A stretch of DNA of 64,000 nt from Comamonas composti DSM 21721 (lineage in GTDB: Bacteria > Pseudomonadota > Gammaproteobacteria > Burkholderiales > Burkholderiaceae_C). The stretch is taken from the NCBI RefSeq assembly GCF_000429845.1, contig NZ_AUCQ01000007.1, positions 224,213 through 288,212 on the forward strand, given 5' to 3'. Shown piece after piece: positions 46,770-55,172 of this stretch. A program made the position numbers and the translations under genes. The notes below the pieces were generated by a model. It did not search any database. It was not told the DNA's origin and saw nothing but the letters and a program-made list of their open reading frames with translations. The first letter of the stretch is position 1. Each line of letters opens with the position of its first letter.

Positions 46770-48356
46770 ATGGTTGAACGCTCCGCATCCGACCTTGCCC
46801 GCGAAACCCTTAGGCAACTGGCACTGAAAAAGCTGCCGCCCACCCCGGAGAATTACGCCCAGCTCTACGAAAGCGCGGCCGGAAAAATGAATCCGCCGCG
46901 CTTTCCCCATGGAGCACTGCGCTGCATACACGCCCTGCTGCCGGCGCAGACCTCGACCCAGAAGCGCCTCAGAGACCAGTTGGGCGATGCCGTGGAGCTG
47001 CGCGACTGGCACAGCCTGCAGCAGGCCATGGTTGCCTATGCCCACGCAGCCATGCGTGCGCCTGAGATCCTGGCCCTGCCGAGCACGGAGCAGGGCTCAA
47101 GTCCGATACCAGCCCGGGCCCTGCCGCTGCCGCTGGTCGATCAGCTGCAGCGCCGCTTCGAGCTGCTGCAGCCCCTGCTCGAAGAACTCGATCCCCTGGC
47201 ACTGCAACTGCACGCCCAGCTCGGCCAGGTCCTGCATGCCGTCCCGGTCAAGGCCGCAAGCCTGGCCAACTGCCTGCATGACCAGCACTACCAGCTCTCG
47301 CTGCTCGTGGCAGACCAGGGCCAGGTGCGCCGCTCGCTGCTAGCCCTTGTGCACGCGCTGATCGAGCATCTGGCGCTGGACTCGCAAGGGGACAAATGGC
47401 TGGCACCGCAGTTTGCTTCGCTGAAGAAAGCCGTTGCCCCTCCGCTCAGGCCTGCCCAGCTGGAACAGGCCCAACATGCGTTGCAAGCCCTGCTGCTGCG
47501 ACGCAGCCAGTTGCAGCAAGGCGTGGACGACGCCCAGCAGGCTCTCAAGACCCTGCTCGCCGGCTTTGTGCAAAGGCTGGCCGAAATCACCAGCAGCCAT
47601 GAAGCGCTGGACAACCAGATGGAGCGGGCCGCACGCAGGCTGGCCCATATGCACAAGCCCGAGGATGCAGCCCCGCTGCTGCAGCAGTTGCTGGAGTCCA
47701 CGCACAATCTCGCACGCAACAGCCACACGGCCCATCTGGAGCTGCAAGACCTGCGCCAGCAGACCGAGGCCCGCGAGGCACAGATCCAGGAGCTTCAGCA
47801 GGAGCTCGACTCAGCCGAGCTGCGCACACGCCGCGACGAGCTTACGGGCCAGCTCAACCACCAGGGTCTGGGCGAAGTCCTGAGCGCCGAGGTGGCACGT
47901 GCCAAACGCCATCACCGCCCCCTGAGCCTGGCCATGCTGGACATGGATGAAGTACTCACCTTGAGCGACGGCAATGGCAACAACATCGGCGCCGCAGCCC
48001 TGGCTCACATGATCCATCTGGTGCGCCGCAATCTGCGCCCCGAGGACAGCATAGGCCGTCACGACGAGCAGACCTTTGTCCTGCTGTTTCCCGAGACCAA
48101 CGAGCCCTCGGCCCTGATTGCCTTGCAGCGCCTGCAACGTGTGCTGGACAGCACCCCCATGCATCTGGGCAGCTCGGACACGGCACTGCTGCACCTGAAC
48201 CTGAGTGCAGGAATCGTTCAATTGCAAAGCAGTGACAGCACGGGCGAGCTTCTGCGACGCGCCCAAGCCACGATGCTGCGCGCCAAACTGCGCAGCGGCC
48301 GCTGCATCGCCTGCTCATCGGGAGCACAATGGCCGCACGAAGAAATGCCGAAATAA
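46770..48356 (+). CDS. GGDEF-family protein with a degenerate active site
   Basis: A 528-residue cytoplasmic protein. Residues about 1-340 are helical and rich in Leu, Gln and Ala, with coiled-coil stretches ('RQQTEAREAQIQELQQELDS'). Residues about 360-510 form a GGDEF domain by fold, with 'RDELTGQLNHQGLGEVLSAE', 'HRPLSLAMLDMDEVLTLSDG' and 'IGRHDEQTFVLLFPET'. The signature GGDEF/GGEEF is replaced by 'DEQTF', and the usual metal-binding Asp region is altered, so diguanylate cyclase activity is unlikely. A regulatory or c-di-GMP/GTP-binding role is possible. No membrane segment is seen. Confidence 0.85.
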   Translation: MVERSASDLARETLRQLALKKLPPTPENYAQLYESAAGKMNPPRFPHGALRCIHALLPAQTSTQKRLRDQLGDAVELRDWHSLQQAMVAYAHAAMRAPEILALPSTEQGSSPIPARALPLPLVDQLQRRFELLQPLLEELDPLALQLHAQLGQVLHAVPVKAASLANCLHDQHYQLSLLVADQGQVRRSLLALVHALIEHLALDSQGDKWLAPQFASLKKAVAPPLRPAQLEQAQHALQALLLRRSQLQQGVDDAQQALKTLLAGFVQRLAEITSSHEALDNQMERAARRLAHMHKPEDAAPLLQQLLESTHNLARNSHTAHLELQDLRQQTEAREAQIQELQQELDSAELRTRRDELTGQLNHQGLGEVLSAEVARAKRHHRPLSLAMLDMDEVLTLSDGNGNNIGAAALAHMIHLVRRNLRPEDSIGRHDEQTFVLLFPETNEPSALIALQRLQRVLDSTPMHLGSSDTALLHLNLSAGIVQLQSSDSTGELLRRAQATMLRAKLRSGRCIACSSGAQWPHEEMPK

Positions 48357-48419
48357 AGCGGCCAAGGCCCGCCTCGGCCCTGGCATGCACCAGCCTCCGG
48401 CCATGCCGATGAATGCGCC

Positions 48420-50057
48420 ATGGACAACCGATACAAAGACATGTTCTTGCCCGCCTGCGTCCATGAGGTTTACTCCCGGCGCCATTTTCTGCTGGCCTCC
48501 AGCCTGGCCACGGCCATGGGTCAGCTTCCCGCCTGGGCGCGCATGGGCGAGCGCCCGGGCTACAACCCGTTCACGCTGGGCGTGGCCAGTGGCGACCCCG
48601 AACCCGACAACGTACTGCTCTGGACCCGCCTGGCACCAGCCGCGCCAGGCCTGCCAACGACCCTGCCTGCCCAGAGCGTGCGCTGGGAGCTCGCGCATGA
48701 CTCGCGCTTTCTCCATATGGAGCGCTCGGGCCAGGCCATGGCCCTGCCGGAGCAAGGCCACTCACTTCACGTGCAGGTGGACGGGCTCGCCCCCGACCGC
48801 TGGTACTACTACCGCTTCATGCTCGGCGATGCCGTAAGCACCACAGGCCGCTGCCGCACGGCGCCCGCGCGGGACAGCCTGCCCAAAAGACTGCGTCTGG
48901 CCTATGCCAGCTGCCAGCGCTGGGAGCATGGCTATTACGCGGCCTGGGCGCACATGCTCAAGGACCCGCCCGATCTCGTGCTCTTCCTGGGTGACTACAT
49001 CTACGAATCGGCCTCTCCAGGCCTGAGCCTGGGCATGGCGCGCAGCCACAACCTGCGCACCGCACAAAGCCTGCAGGACTACCGCGACCGCTATGCACTC
49101 TACAAAAGCGATGCTCATCTGCAGGCTGCGCATGCGGCCTGCAACTGGGCTGTGATCTGGGACGATCATGAAGTGGAGAACGATTACGCCGGCCAGCAGG
49201 GCATGGGCAATGCCCAGCGCTTTGCGGCCAGACGTGCAGCAGCCACCCAGGCCTTCTACGAGAACATGCCTTTGCGCGCCGACACGCTGGCTGCCGGCCT
49301 TTCCGGCCCGCGCCTTTATCGCAGCCTGCGCTGGGGCCGGCTTGCGCATCTGCACCTGCTGGACGGGCGCCAGTACCGCGACCTCCAGGCCTGCCGCACG
49401 ACCGGCGCGCCCAATGCGGGCAGTGTGCGTCCCGGCGACTGCCAGGCCCTGCATGCAGCCAGCCGCAGCTTTCTGGGCTGGGACCAGGAGCGCTGGCTGT
49501 ACCGCCAATTGGCCCAGGATGCCGGCACGGACTCACGCAGCTCCGAGCAGAACATGCGCTGGAGCGTGATGGCCCAGACCACCCTGCTCTCGGCACGCCG
49601 CTATCCCTCGGGCGTGCAGGCCAGCGACAGCTGGGATGGCTACCCTGCGGCGCGCCAGCGCCTCATGCAGCAGCTGTCGGGGGCAGCCGGCAAGGCGCCG
49701 CGCAACAGCGTGGTTCTTGGCGGAGACATACACCAGAACTATGTCTGCGCCCTGCCCGCCCGGGCCGATCTGCCACCGGCCCCGGACAACCCCGTCGTGG
49801 CCAGCGAATTCTGCACCACCTCCATCAGCTCGCGCAGCGGCACCACCCAGGCCAAGGTGGACGCAGTGCGCGCCCATAACCCGCAGGTGCTATTCGCACG
49901 CTGCGAGGAACGCGGCTATGGCTGGGCCGATATCACGCCCGAGCGCTGGGACTGCGAGCTGCGCACCGTGCTCAACCCCTTGCTGGCGAACAGCCCGGTG
50001 CTCACCCAGGCACGCTTTAGCGTGCTGGATCGCCGCCCCGGCCCGGTAGAGGGCTGA
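48420..50057 (+). CDS. PhoD-type alkaline phosphatase/phosphodiesterase
   Basis: A 545-residue exported metallophosphatase. A twin-arginine signal is seen near residues 18-42 ('YSRRHFLLASSLATAMGQLP'). A PhoD N-terminal domain follows ('FTLGVASGDPEPDNVLLWTR'), then the catalytic region with 'RLAYASCQRWEHGYYAAWAH', 'LVLFLGDYIYE' (metal ligands), 'WDDHEVENDY' and 'VVLGGDIHQNYV'. It should release phosphate from phosphoesters in the periplasm using Ca/Fe. It lies 63 bases after the degenerate GGDEF gene; no Pho box is recognised. Confidence 0.93.
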   Translation: MDNRYKDMFLPACVHEVYSRRHFLLASSLATAMGQLPAWARMGERPGYNPFTLGVASGDPEPDNVLLWTRLAPAAPGLPTTLPAQSVRWELAHDSRFLHMERSGQAMALPEQGHSLHVQVDGLAPDRWYYYRFMLGDAVSTTGRCRTAPARDSLPKRLRLAYASCQRWEHGYYAAWAHMLKDPPDLVLFLGDYIYESASPGLSLGMARSHNLRTAQSLQDYRDRYALYKSDAHLQAAHAACNWAVIWDDHEVENDYAGQQGMGNAQRFAARRAAATQAFYENMPLRADTLAAGLSGPRLYRSLRWGRLAHLHLLDGRQYRDLQACRTTGAPNAGSVRPGDCQALHAASRSFLGWDQERWLYRQLAQDAGTDSRSSEQNMRWSVMAQTTLLSARRYPSGVQASDSWDGYPAARQRLMQQLSGAAGKAPRNSVVLGGDIHQNYVCALPARADLPPAPDNPVVASEFCTTSISSRSGTTQAKVDAVRAHNPQVLFARCEERGYGWADITPERWDCELRTVLNPLLANSPVLTQARFSVLDRRPGPVEG

Positions 50058-50171
50058 CACCAGGGATTCCCGCCACCTCCAGCATCGGGAAAAGGCCTGC
50101 GCCTACATTGCGCGGGCATACACCGAGACACAATTCCCGGGCTTTCCCGACCTGTCTCGCACCTGACTCAA

Positions 50172-50196
50172 GGGGCGGGGCCTTCGCACCCGCCCC
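50172..50196. other. GC-rich hairpin between phoD-like gene and gltS
   Basis: GGGGCGGG-GCCTTCGCA-CCCGCCCC forms an 8-base-pair stem, 35 bases before the gltS ATG. No T-run follows directly. It may be a terminator of the phosphatase gene or part of the gltS leader. Confidence 0.5.
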
Positions 50197-50230
50197 ATGG
50201 CCGAGGTGCGTTTTGACGTTTCCGAACACC

Positions 50231-51463
50231 ATGCACCTGACCTTCAGCAGCTACTACACCCTGATCAGCGCCGCGCTTGTCCTCCTGCTGGGCAAATGGC
50301 TGGTGCACCGCATCCGCTTTCTGCGCGAGTTCAACATTCCCGAGCCCGTGGCGGGCGGCCTGGTCGTCGCGGCGGCGCTGTTCTCGCTGCATTACTTTCT
50401 CGGCTACTCCATCACCTTCAATAGCGATCTGCAAACCGCCTTCATGCTGGTGTTCTTCTCGTCCATCGGGCTGAGCGCCAATTTCTCCAAGCTGCGTGAG
50501 GGCGGCAAGTCCCTGCTGCTGTTTTTGCTCATTGTCGTGGTCTTCATCGCCGTGCAGAACACCGTGGGCATCAGCCTGGCAAGCGCGCTGGGGCTGGATC
50601 CTCTGGTCGGCCTGATCGCAGGCTCGGTCACGCTCACCGGCGGCCATGGAACCGCAGGCGCCTGGGGCGAGGTGTTCGAAAACCGGTACGGCATCAACGG
50701 TGCCATCACCCTGGGAATTGCCTGCGCAACCTTCGGCCTGGTGATCGGCGGACTCATAGGCGGGCCGCTGGCCAAGGCCTTGATCACGCGCCGCCGCCTG
50801 GCCGAGCCCATGACCGAAGCCCAGGCCCCGCAAAACCAGCCACCCCTGAGCGAAGGCTCGGAGCTCGGCGGCTTCGAGAACCCCGACCAGGTGCGCCTCA
50901 TCACGACCAACGCCGCCATCGAAACCCTGGCCCTGTTCGCAGGCTGCCTGGGCTTTGCCGAGTTCATGACGCATGCGAGCGAAGGCACAAAGTTCGCGCT
51001 GCCCACCTTTGTCTGGGCGCTGGGCGGCGGCGTGCTGATCCGCAATACGCTCGACTATGTGTTTCGCTTCCAGGTCTTCGACCGCGCCATCGATGTGTTC
51101 GGCAATGCCTCGCTGTCCATTTATCTGGCCATTGCCCTGCTGTCGCTCAAGCTGTGGGAGCTGGCCGGCCTGGCCGCCCCGCTGATGGTGATTCTGGCCG
51201 CACAGACCGTGGTCATGGGCCTTTATGCGGCCTTGATCACCTTCCGCTTCATGGGACGCAACTATGATGCTGCGGTGCTGGCCGCCGGCCACTGCGGCTT
51301 CGGCATGGGTGCCACGCCCACGGCCGTGGCGAATATGCAGGCCATCACCAACCAGTACGGCCCTTCGCACAAGGCCTTTTTGATCGTGCCCATGGTCGGA
51401 GCCTTTTTTGTGGATATCGTCAACGCTACGCTCATACAGCTCTTCATCCAGTGGCTGCATTGA
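50231..51463 (+). CDS. gltS: Sodium/glutamate symporter
   Basis: A 410-residue inner-membrane transporter that takes up glutamate with Na+. Ten or so hydrophobic helices are visible, with the family's re-entrant loop motifs 'TGGHGTAGAWGEVFENRYGI' in the first half and 'GHCGFGMGATPTAVANMQA' in the second. The ATG at 50231 starts the first helix. It is a single gene between the PhoD-like and PLD genes, and its length is right for GltS. Confidence 0.95.
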   Translation: MHLTFSSYYTLISAALVLLLGKWLVHRIRFLREFNIPEPVAGGLVVAAALFSLHYFLGYSITFNSDLQTAFMLVFFSSIGLSANFSKLREGGKSLLLFLLIVVVFIAVQNTVGISLASALGLDPLVGLIAGSVTLTGGHGTAGAWGEVFENRYGINGAITLGIACATFGLVIGGLIGGPLAKALITRRRLAEPMTEAQAPQNQPPLSEGSELGGFENPDQVRLITTNAAIETLALFAGCLGFAEFMTHASEGTKFALPTFVWALGGGVLIRNTLDYVFRFQVFDRAIDVFGNASLSIYLAIALLSLKLWELAGLAAPLMVILAAQTVVMGLYAALITFRFMGRNYDAAVLAAGHCGFGMGATPTAVANMQAITNQYGPSHKAFLIVPMVGAFFVDIVNATLIQLFIQWLH

Positions 51464-51494
51464 GCAGGACCAGAGTTCTTTGAAGCCGTCTTTC

Positions 51495-53096
51495 ATGCCC
51501 CCATGCCTGCGCGGCATCCACCGCATTCTGTTGCCCGCCCTCTCCTGCCTGATGCTTGCCGCCTGCTCTCTTCCTCCGCTGACGGACCGCAGCGAATCCC
51601 GGGCCCTGCCCGAGGATCAGGCCAGACAGACGCGACTGGGCCAGGCGCTGGCCCCGCTGCAGGAGCAGCACCCGGGGCGCAGCGGCATCCATCCCCTGCC
51701 CGATGCGCATGATGCTTTTGCGGCCAGGGCCCTGCTCGCACGCGCGGCCGAGCGCACCCTGGATGTGCAGTACTACATCTGGCGCGGCGATACCACCGGC
51801 CATCTGCTGCTGGGCGAGCTCCACCAGGCGGCCGAGCGCGGCGTGCGCGTGCGCCTGCTGCTCGACGATGGCGGCACGGCTGGCCTGGACAACGAACTGG
51901 CCGCGCTGAACCAGCACCCCAAGGTGGAGGTCCGGCTGTTCAACCCCTTTGTCCAGCGCACGCCCAAGTTTCTCGGCTATCTCACGGACTTCTCGCGCAC
52001 CCAGCGGCGCATGCACAACAAAAGCTTCACGGCCGACAGCCAGGCCAGCATCGTGGGCGGACGCAACATCGGCGACGAATATTTCGCGGCCACGGACGGC
52101 GTGCTGTTCGCCGATCTGGACGTCATGGCCGCCGGCCCCGTGGTCCAGAGCATTGCCCAGGCCTTCGACCTGTACTGGAACAGTGCCTCGGCCTATCCCG
52201 TGGACAGGCTGCTGCCGGTCCTGCCCGACTATGCGGTGGCCAAGGCCTACCAGTCCTTGCGCTTCGAGATCCAGCGCCCCAGGGCCCGGGACTATGTGCA
52301 GGCCGTGACGCAAAGCCGCTTCAGCACGGAGCTGCTCGCAGGCGAGCTGCCCCTGCACTGGGCCCATGCCACCCTGGTCAGCGACGATCCGGCCAAGGTG
52401 CTCGGCCAGGCCGACGAGCAAGGCCTGCTGCTGACCCAGCTGGCGCCCGTCATCGGCCAGCCCCTGCGCGAGCTGGATCTGGTATCGCCTTATTTCGTGC
52501 CCACCCAGGCTGGCGTGGACGCGCTGGCTGCGCTCAGCCGCCAGGGCGTCAAGGTGCGCGTGCTCACCAACAGCCTGCAGGCCACGGATGTGGCCCTGGT
52601 CCATGCGGGCTACGCCCGGTACCGCAAGCCCCTGCTGGAGCAGGGCATCGCCCTCTACGAGCTGCGCCGCCAGCCCGGAGCCACGCCCGACGCACCCAGG
52701 GCCAGCACCTCCGTCAAGGCCATGGGATCTTCGGGCTCGGGCTCCAGCCCCGGCAGCTCGGGAACCAGCCTGCACGCCAAGACCTTTGCCATCGACAGGC
52801 AGCGCGTCTTTGTCGGCTCATTCAACTTCGATCCGCGCTCGGCGCTGCTGAACACCGAGATGGGCCTGGTGATCGAGAGCCCCGCGCTGGCCGCGCAGAT
52901 GAGCGAGATGCTCGACCACAGCCTGGCCCATGCCGCCTATGCGCTCGACCTCGATACGCAAGGCCGGCTGCGCTGGACCAGCCTCGCGGGCCAGCCGCCC
53001 CTGCCCCAGACCACAGACACCGAGCCCGGCACCCATGTGCTGCAGCGCCTGATGCTGCACATCCTCGGCTGGCTGCCCATCGAGGGCCTGCTCTGA
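51495..53096 (+). CDS. Phospholipase D family lipoprotein (cardiolipin synthase-like)
   Basis: A 533-residue protein with a signal peptide ending in the lipobox 'LMLAACSLPP' (Cys at about 25). Two PLD (HKD) motifs are complete: 'RMHNKSFTAD' in the first half and 'SLHAKTFAID' in the second, separated by a Gly/Ser-rich insert. Related proteins are annotated as phospholipase D or cardiolipin synthase-like (YmdC/ClsC type). As a lipoprotein it should act in the envelope. Substrate unknown. It starts at 51495, shortly after gltS. Confidence 0.9.
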   Translation: MPPCLRGIHRILLPALSCLMLAACSLPPLTDRSESRALPEDQARQTRLGQALAPLQEQHPGRSGIHPLPDAHDAFAARALLARAAERTLDVQYYIWRGDTTGHLLLGELHQAAERGVRVRLLLDDGGTAGLDNELAALNQHPKVEVRLFNPFVQRTPKFLGYLTDFSRTQRRMHNKSFTADSQASIVGGRNIGDEYFAATDGVLFADLDVMAAGPVVQSIAQAFDLYWNSASAYPVDRLLPVLPDYAVAKAYQSLRFEIQRPRARDYVQAVTQSRFSTELLAGELPLHWAHATLVSDDPAKVLGQADEQGLLLTQLAPVIGQPLRELDLVSPYFVPTQAGVDALAALSRQGVKVRVLTNSLQATDVALVHAGYARYRKPLLEQGIALYELRRQPGATPDAPRASTSVKAMGSSGSGSSPGSSGTSLHAKTFAIDRQRVFVGSFNFDPRSALLNTEMGLVIESPALAAQMSEMLDHSLAHAAYALDLDTQGRLRWTSLAGQPPLPQTTDTEPGTHVLQRLMLHILGWLPIEGLL

Positions 53097-53116
53097 GGCC
53101 TGGCAAAAACCCGAAA

Positions 53117-53135
53117 AATATACGAAACGTATATT
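53117..53135. promoter_or_regulatory. Perfect palindromic operator before the ParD-like gene
   Basis: AATATACG-AAA-CGTATATT is a perfect 8-3-8 inverted repeat, 21 bases before the ParD-like ATG. It lies where the -35 box of the predicted promoter would be, so a dimeric repressor bound here would block transcription. Antitoxin-type autoregulation is the likely use. Confidence 0.75.
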
Positions 53136-53140
53136 GGCTT

Positions 53141-53146
53141 TATGAT
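53141..53146 (+). promoter_or_regulatory. Probable -10 box for the ParD-like/map genes
   Basis: TATGAT is a near-perfect -10 hexamer. A start about seven bases downstream would fall within 3 bases of the ATG at 53156, so the message may be leaderless. No ribosome site is seen before the ATG. Confidence 0.6.
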
Positions 53147-53155
53147 TCCGGCCCT

Positions 53156-53395
53156 ATGGGAATCGTAAAAATATCCGACGATCTGCACGATCAAATCCGC
53201 CTGTCCAGCACGGCCCTGAGCCGCTCCATCAACGCCCAGGCCGAGCACTGGCTGCGCGTGGGCCGCCTGGCAGAACTCCATCCCCAGCTCGACTATGCAG
53301 GCATATGCGCCCTGCTCCATGAGCGCGCCGACCGCCAGGCGGGCAAGAAAACCATGCCGGCCCTGGGCGCCGCTGCGGCGAAAGGCCTGCAATGA
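53156..53395 (+). CDS. ParD-like antitoxin-family protein
   Basis: A 79-residue protein with a ribbon-helix-helix-type N-terminus ('MGIVKISDDLHDQIRLSSTA', 'LSRSINAQAEHWLRVGRLAE'), matching the ParD-like family. No ParE or other toxin gene is adjacent; instead its stop overlaps the start of map (ATGA at 53392-53395). The perfect palindrome upstream fits a DNA-binding, self-regulating protein. It may therefore be a regulator of map rather than a classical antitoxin. Confidence 0.82.
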   Translation: MGIVKISDDLHDQIRLSSTALSRSINAQAEHWLRVGRLAELHPQLDYAGICALLHERADRQAGKKTMPALGAAAAKGLQ

Positions 53396-54198
53396 AGCGC
53401 GGCAAACCTCATAGCGTTCCCTTGCACGATGCTGCCGCCATTGCGCAGTCCCGCAAGGCCGGCCATCTGGCTGCGCGCGTGCTGGAAATGCTGGTGCCGC
53501 ATGTCAGCCCCGGGGTCAGCACCGAGCACCTGGACCGCCTGGCCCACGACTTCATCGTCGGCGAGCTCGGCTGCAAGCCCACCAACGTGGGCTACCACGG
53601 CTTTCCGAAGACGGTCTGCGCCTCGCTCAACCATGTGGTCTGCCACGGCATTCCCGATGCGCGCCAGATTCTCAAGGAAGGCGACATCCTCAACGTGGAT
53701 GTGGCCGTGACCACGCCCGAGGGCTGGATCGGCGACACCAGCCGCATGTACTACGTGGGCCAGCCCGGCAACCAGGCGCGCCGCCTGGTCGAGACCACCT
53801 ACGAGGCCTTGCTGGCCGGCATACGCGCCGTGCGCCCCGGCGCCACGCTGGGCGACATCGGCCATGCGATTCAAAGCGTGGCTCAGCGCGAGCGCTTCAG
53901 CGTGGTGCGCGATTACTGCGGCCACGGCATAGGCCAGATCTACCATGACGATCCCCAGGTGCTGCACTACGGCCAGCCGGGCCAGGGCATGACGCTGGAG
54001 CCCGGCATGATCTTCACCATCGAGCCCATGCTCAACGCAGGCAGGGCCGCGACGCGCGAGCTGGCCGACGGCTGGACCGTGATCACCAACGACAAGTCGC
54101 TGTCCGCGCAATGGGAGCACATGGTCGTTGTCACCGAAACCGGCTTCGACGTGCTCACGCGCTGGCCCGAGGGCACGGGCAGCCGCGCCGCAATCTGA
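53392..54198 (+). CDS. map: Type I methionine aminopeptidase
   Basis: Map removes the initiator methionine. The 268-residue protein has the metal ligands in order: Asp in 'LNVDVAVTTPEGWIGDTSRM' (two Asp), His in 'YCGHGIGQIYHDDPQ', Glu in 'EPGMIFTIEPM' and Glu in 'QWEHMVVVTE'. Most proteobacteria keep map next to rpsB; this one is coupled to a ParD-like gene, so it may be a second, accessory copy. An SMR exporter gene follows after 13 bases. Confidence 0.95.
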   Translation: MKRGKPHSVPLHDAAAIAQSRKAGHLAARVLEMLVPHVSPGVSTEHLDRLAHDFIVGELGCKPTNVGYHGFPKTVCASLNHVVCHGIPDARQILKEGDILNVDVAVTTPEGWIGDTSRMYYVGQPGNQARRLVETTYEALLAGIRAVRPGATLGDIGHAIQSVAQRERFSVVRDYCGHGIGQIYHDDPQVLHYGQPGQGMTLEPGMIFTIEPMLNAGRAATRELADGWTVITNDKSLSAQWEHMVVVTETGFDVLTRWPEGTGSRAAI

Positions 54199-54211
54199 CG
54201 CCCCTGCTCCC

Positions 54212-54547
54212 ATGAGCTCCAACTACGCCTATCTGGGCCTGGCCATCGTCGCCGAGGTCATTGCCACCTCCTTTCTCAAGGAGTCCCAGGGCTTTACGCG
54301 GCTGTGGCCCACGGTGATCACGGCCGTGGGCTATCTGTGCGCCTTCTACTTTCTCTCGCTCACGCTGCGCAGCATCCCCACGGGCGTGGCCTATGCGATC
54401 TGGTCGGGCGTGGGCATTGTGCTGATCTCCGTGGTCGGCTGGCTCTGGCAGAACCAGAAACTCGACGGCCCCGCCATCGCCGGCATGGCCTTGATCGTGG
54501 CCGGCGTGCTCGTCATACAGCTGTTCTCCAAGACTGCGGGCCATTGA
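54212..54547 (+). CDS. Small multidrug resistance exporter (EmrE type)
   Basis: A 111-residue four-helix membrane protein that exports cationic compounds in exchange for protons. Glu15 in 'AIVAEVIATSFLK' is the conserved proton-coupling residue, and 'IPTGVAYAIWSGVGIVLISV' is the SMR signature in helices 3 and 4. It follows map by 13 bases, so it is likely in the same transcript; a terminator-like repeat follows it. Confidence 0.94.
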   Translation: MSSNYAYLGLAIVAEVIATSFLKESQGFTRLWPTVITAVGYLCAFYFLSLTLRSIPTGVAYAIWSGVGIVLISVVGWLWQNQKLDGPAIAGMALIVAGVLVIQLFSKTAGH

Positions 54548-54554
54548 AAACAGG

Positions 54555-54638
54555 AGCGGCTAGCGCTTGCCAGTCTTGGAATTCAAAGGGTTTACCTTCT
54601 GAAACCCAATACTGGCAAGCGCTAGCCGCTTCTCTTTT
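54555..54638 (+). terminator. Perfect inverted repeat (repeat B family) acting as terminator
   Basis: AGCGGCTAGCGCTTGCCAGT (54555-54574) and its exact complement (54611-54630) are separated by 36 bases that fold further (GGGTTT with AAACCC), and the 3' arm runs into TCTCTTTTTG. The position just after the exporter gene and the T-run suggest termination. The arms share the TAGCGCTTGCC core with repeat B elsewhere in the window. Confidence 0.85.
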
Positions 54639-54680
54639 TGAATCTCTTCACGGGTTCTGCAAAAAAATCGCCACCTGCCA

Positions 54681-54705
54681 CAAGCTTCGTGCAAGGCGAA
54701 GCTTG
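54681..54705. promoter_or_regulatory. Dyad before the MerR-family gene
   Basis: CAAGCTTCG-TGCAAGG-CGAAGCTTG is a perfect 9-7-9 inverted repeat, 15 bases before the regulator's ATG. It is a good candidate operator for the MerR-family protein itself. I cannot place confident -35 and -10 boxes around it. Confidence 0.7.
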
Positions 54706-54719
54706 TTAACCTGCCCCGC

Positions 54720-55172
54720 ATGCAAATCTCGGAACTCGCCAGGCGTGCAGGCGTCTCGGCCCATGCCATACGCCACTACGAAAGCCTGGGGCTGATCGCC
54801 AGCCGGCGGCGCCCCTCGGGCTACCGCGAGTTCGACGAAGGCGTGATCCGCGAACTCCGCTTCATCGCCATGTCGCGGCATTGCGGCTTCTCGCTCAAAC
54901 ACATTGCCGAAATCCTGCCCGCCTACCGCAGCCAGACTCTGGGCACGGACCGGATGATCGCGCTCCTGCAGCAGCGCATGGCCGAAGTGGACGAACTGAT
55001 TGCCCGCCAGCAGGCACTGCGCAATCAGCTGAGCCAGCACATCGCATGGCTGCACGAGCGTGCGCCTGCATCGGCACGCCCGCAGGCTGCGCACGGCAAG
55101 CCCGGCTTTCCCCGCGTCCGCGCCCCCCAAGCCCGCAACCCCAAAGGTAGAGAAAATGACCCCAGCCAATGA
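54720..55172 (+). CDS. MerR-family transcriptional regulator
   Basis: A 150-residue regulator with the N-terminal winged helix-turn-helix 'MQISELARRAGVSAHAIRHY', then 'YESLGLIASRRRPSGYREFD' and the dimerisation coiled coil (about 85-115). The C-terminal tail is Ala/Pro/Arg-rich without the paired cysteines of metal-sensing MerR proteins, so the effector is probably an organic compound or oxidant. A thioesterase gene overlaps its end by 17 bases. Confidence 0.9.
   Translation: MQISELARRAGVSAHAIRHYESLGLIASRRRPSGYREFDEGVIRELRFIAMSRHCGFSLKHIAEILPAYRSQTLGTDRMIALLQQRMAEVDELIARQQALRNQLSQHIAWLHERAPASARPQAAHGKPGFPRVRAPQARNPKGRENDPSQ

Noticed and set aside
53156..54198. Classical ParDE toxin-antitoxin module
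   Set aside because: The gene after the ParD-like one is a complete methionine aminopeptidase with all metal ligands, and no RelE/ParE-type gene is found on either side.
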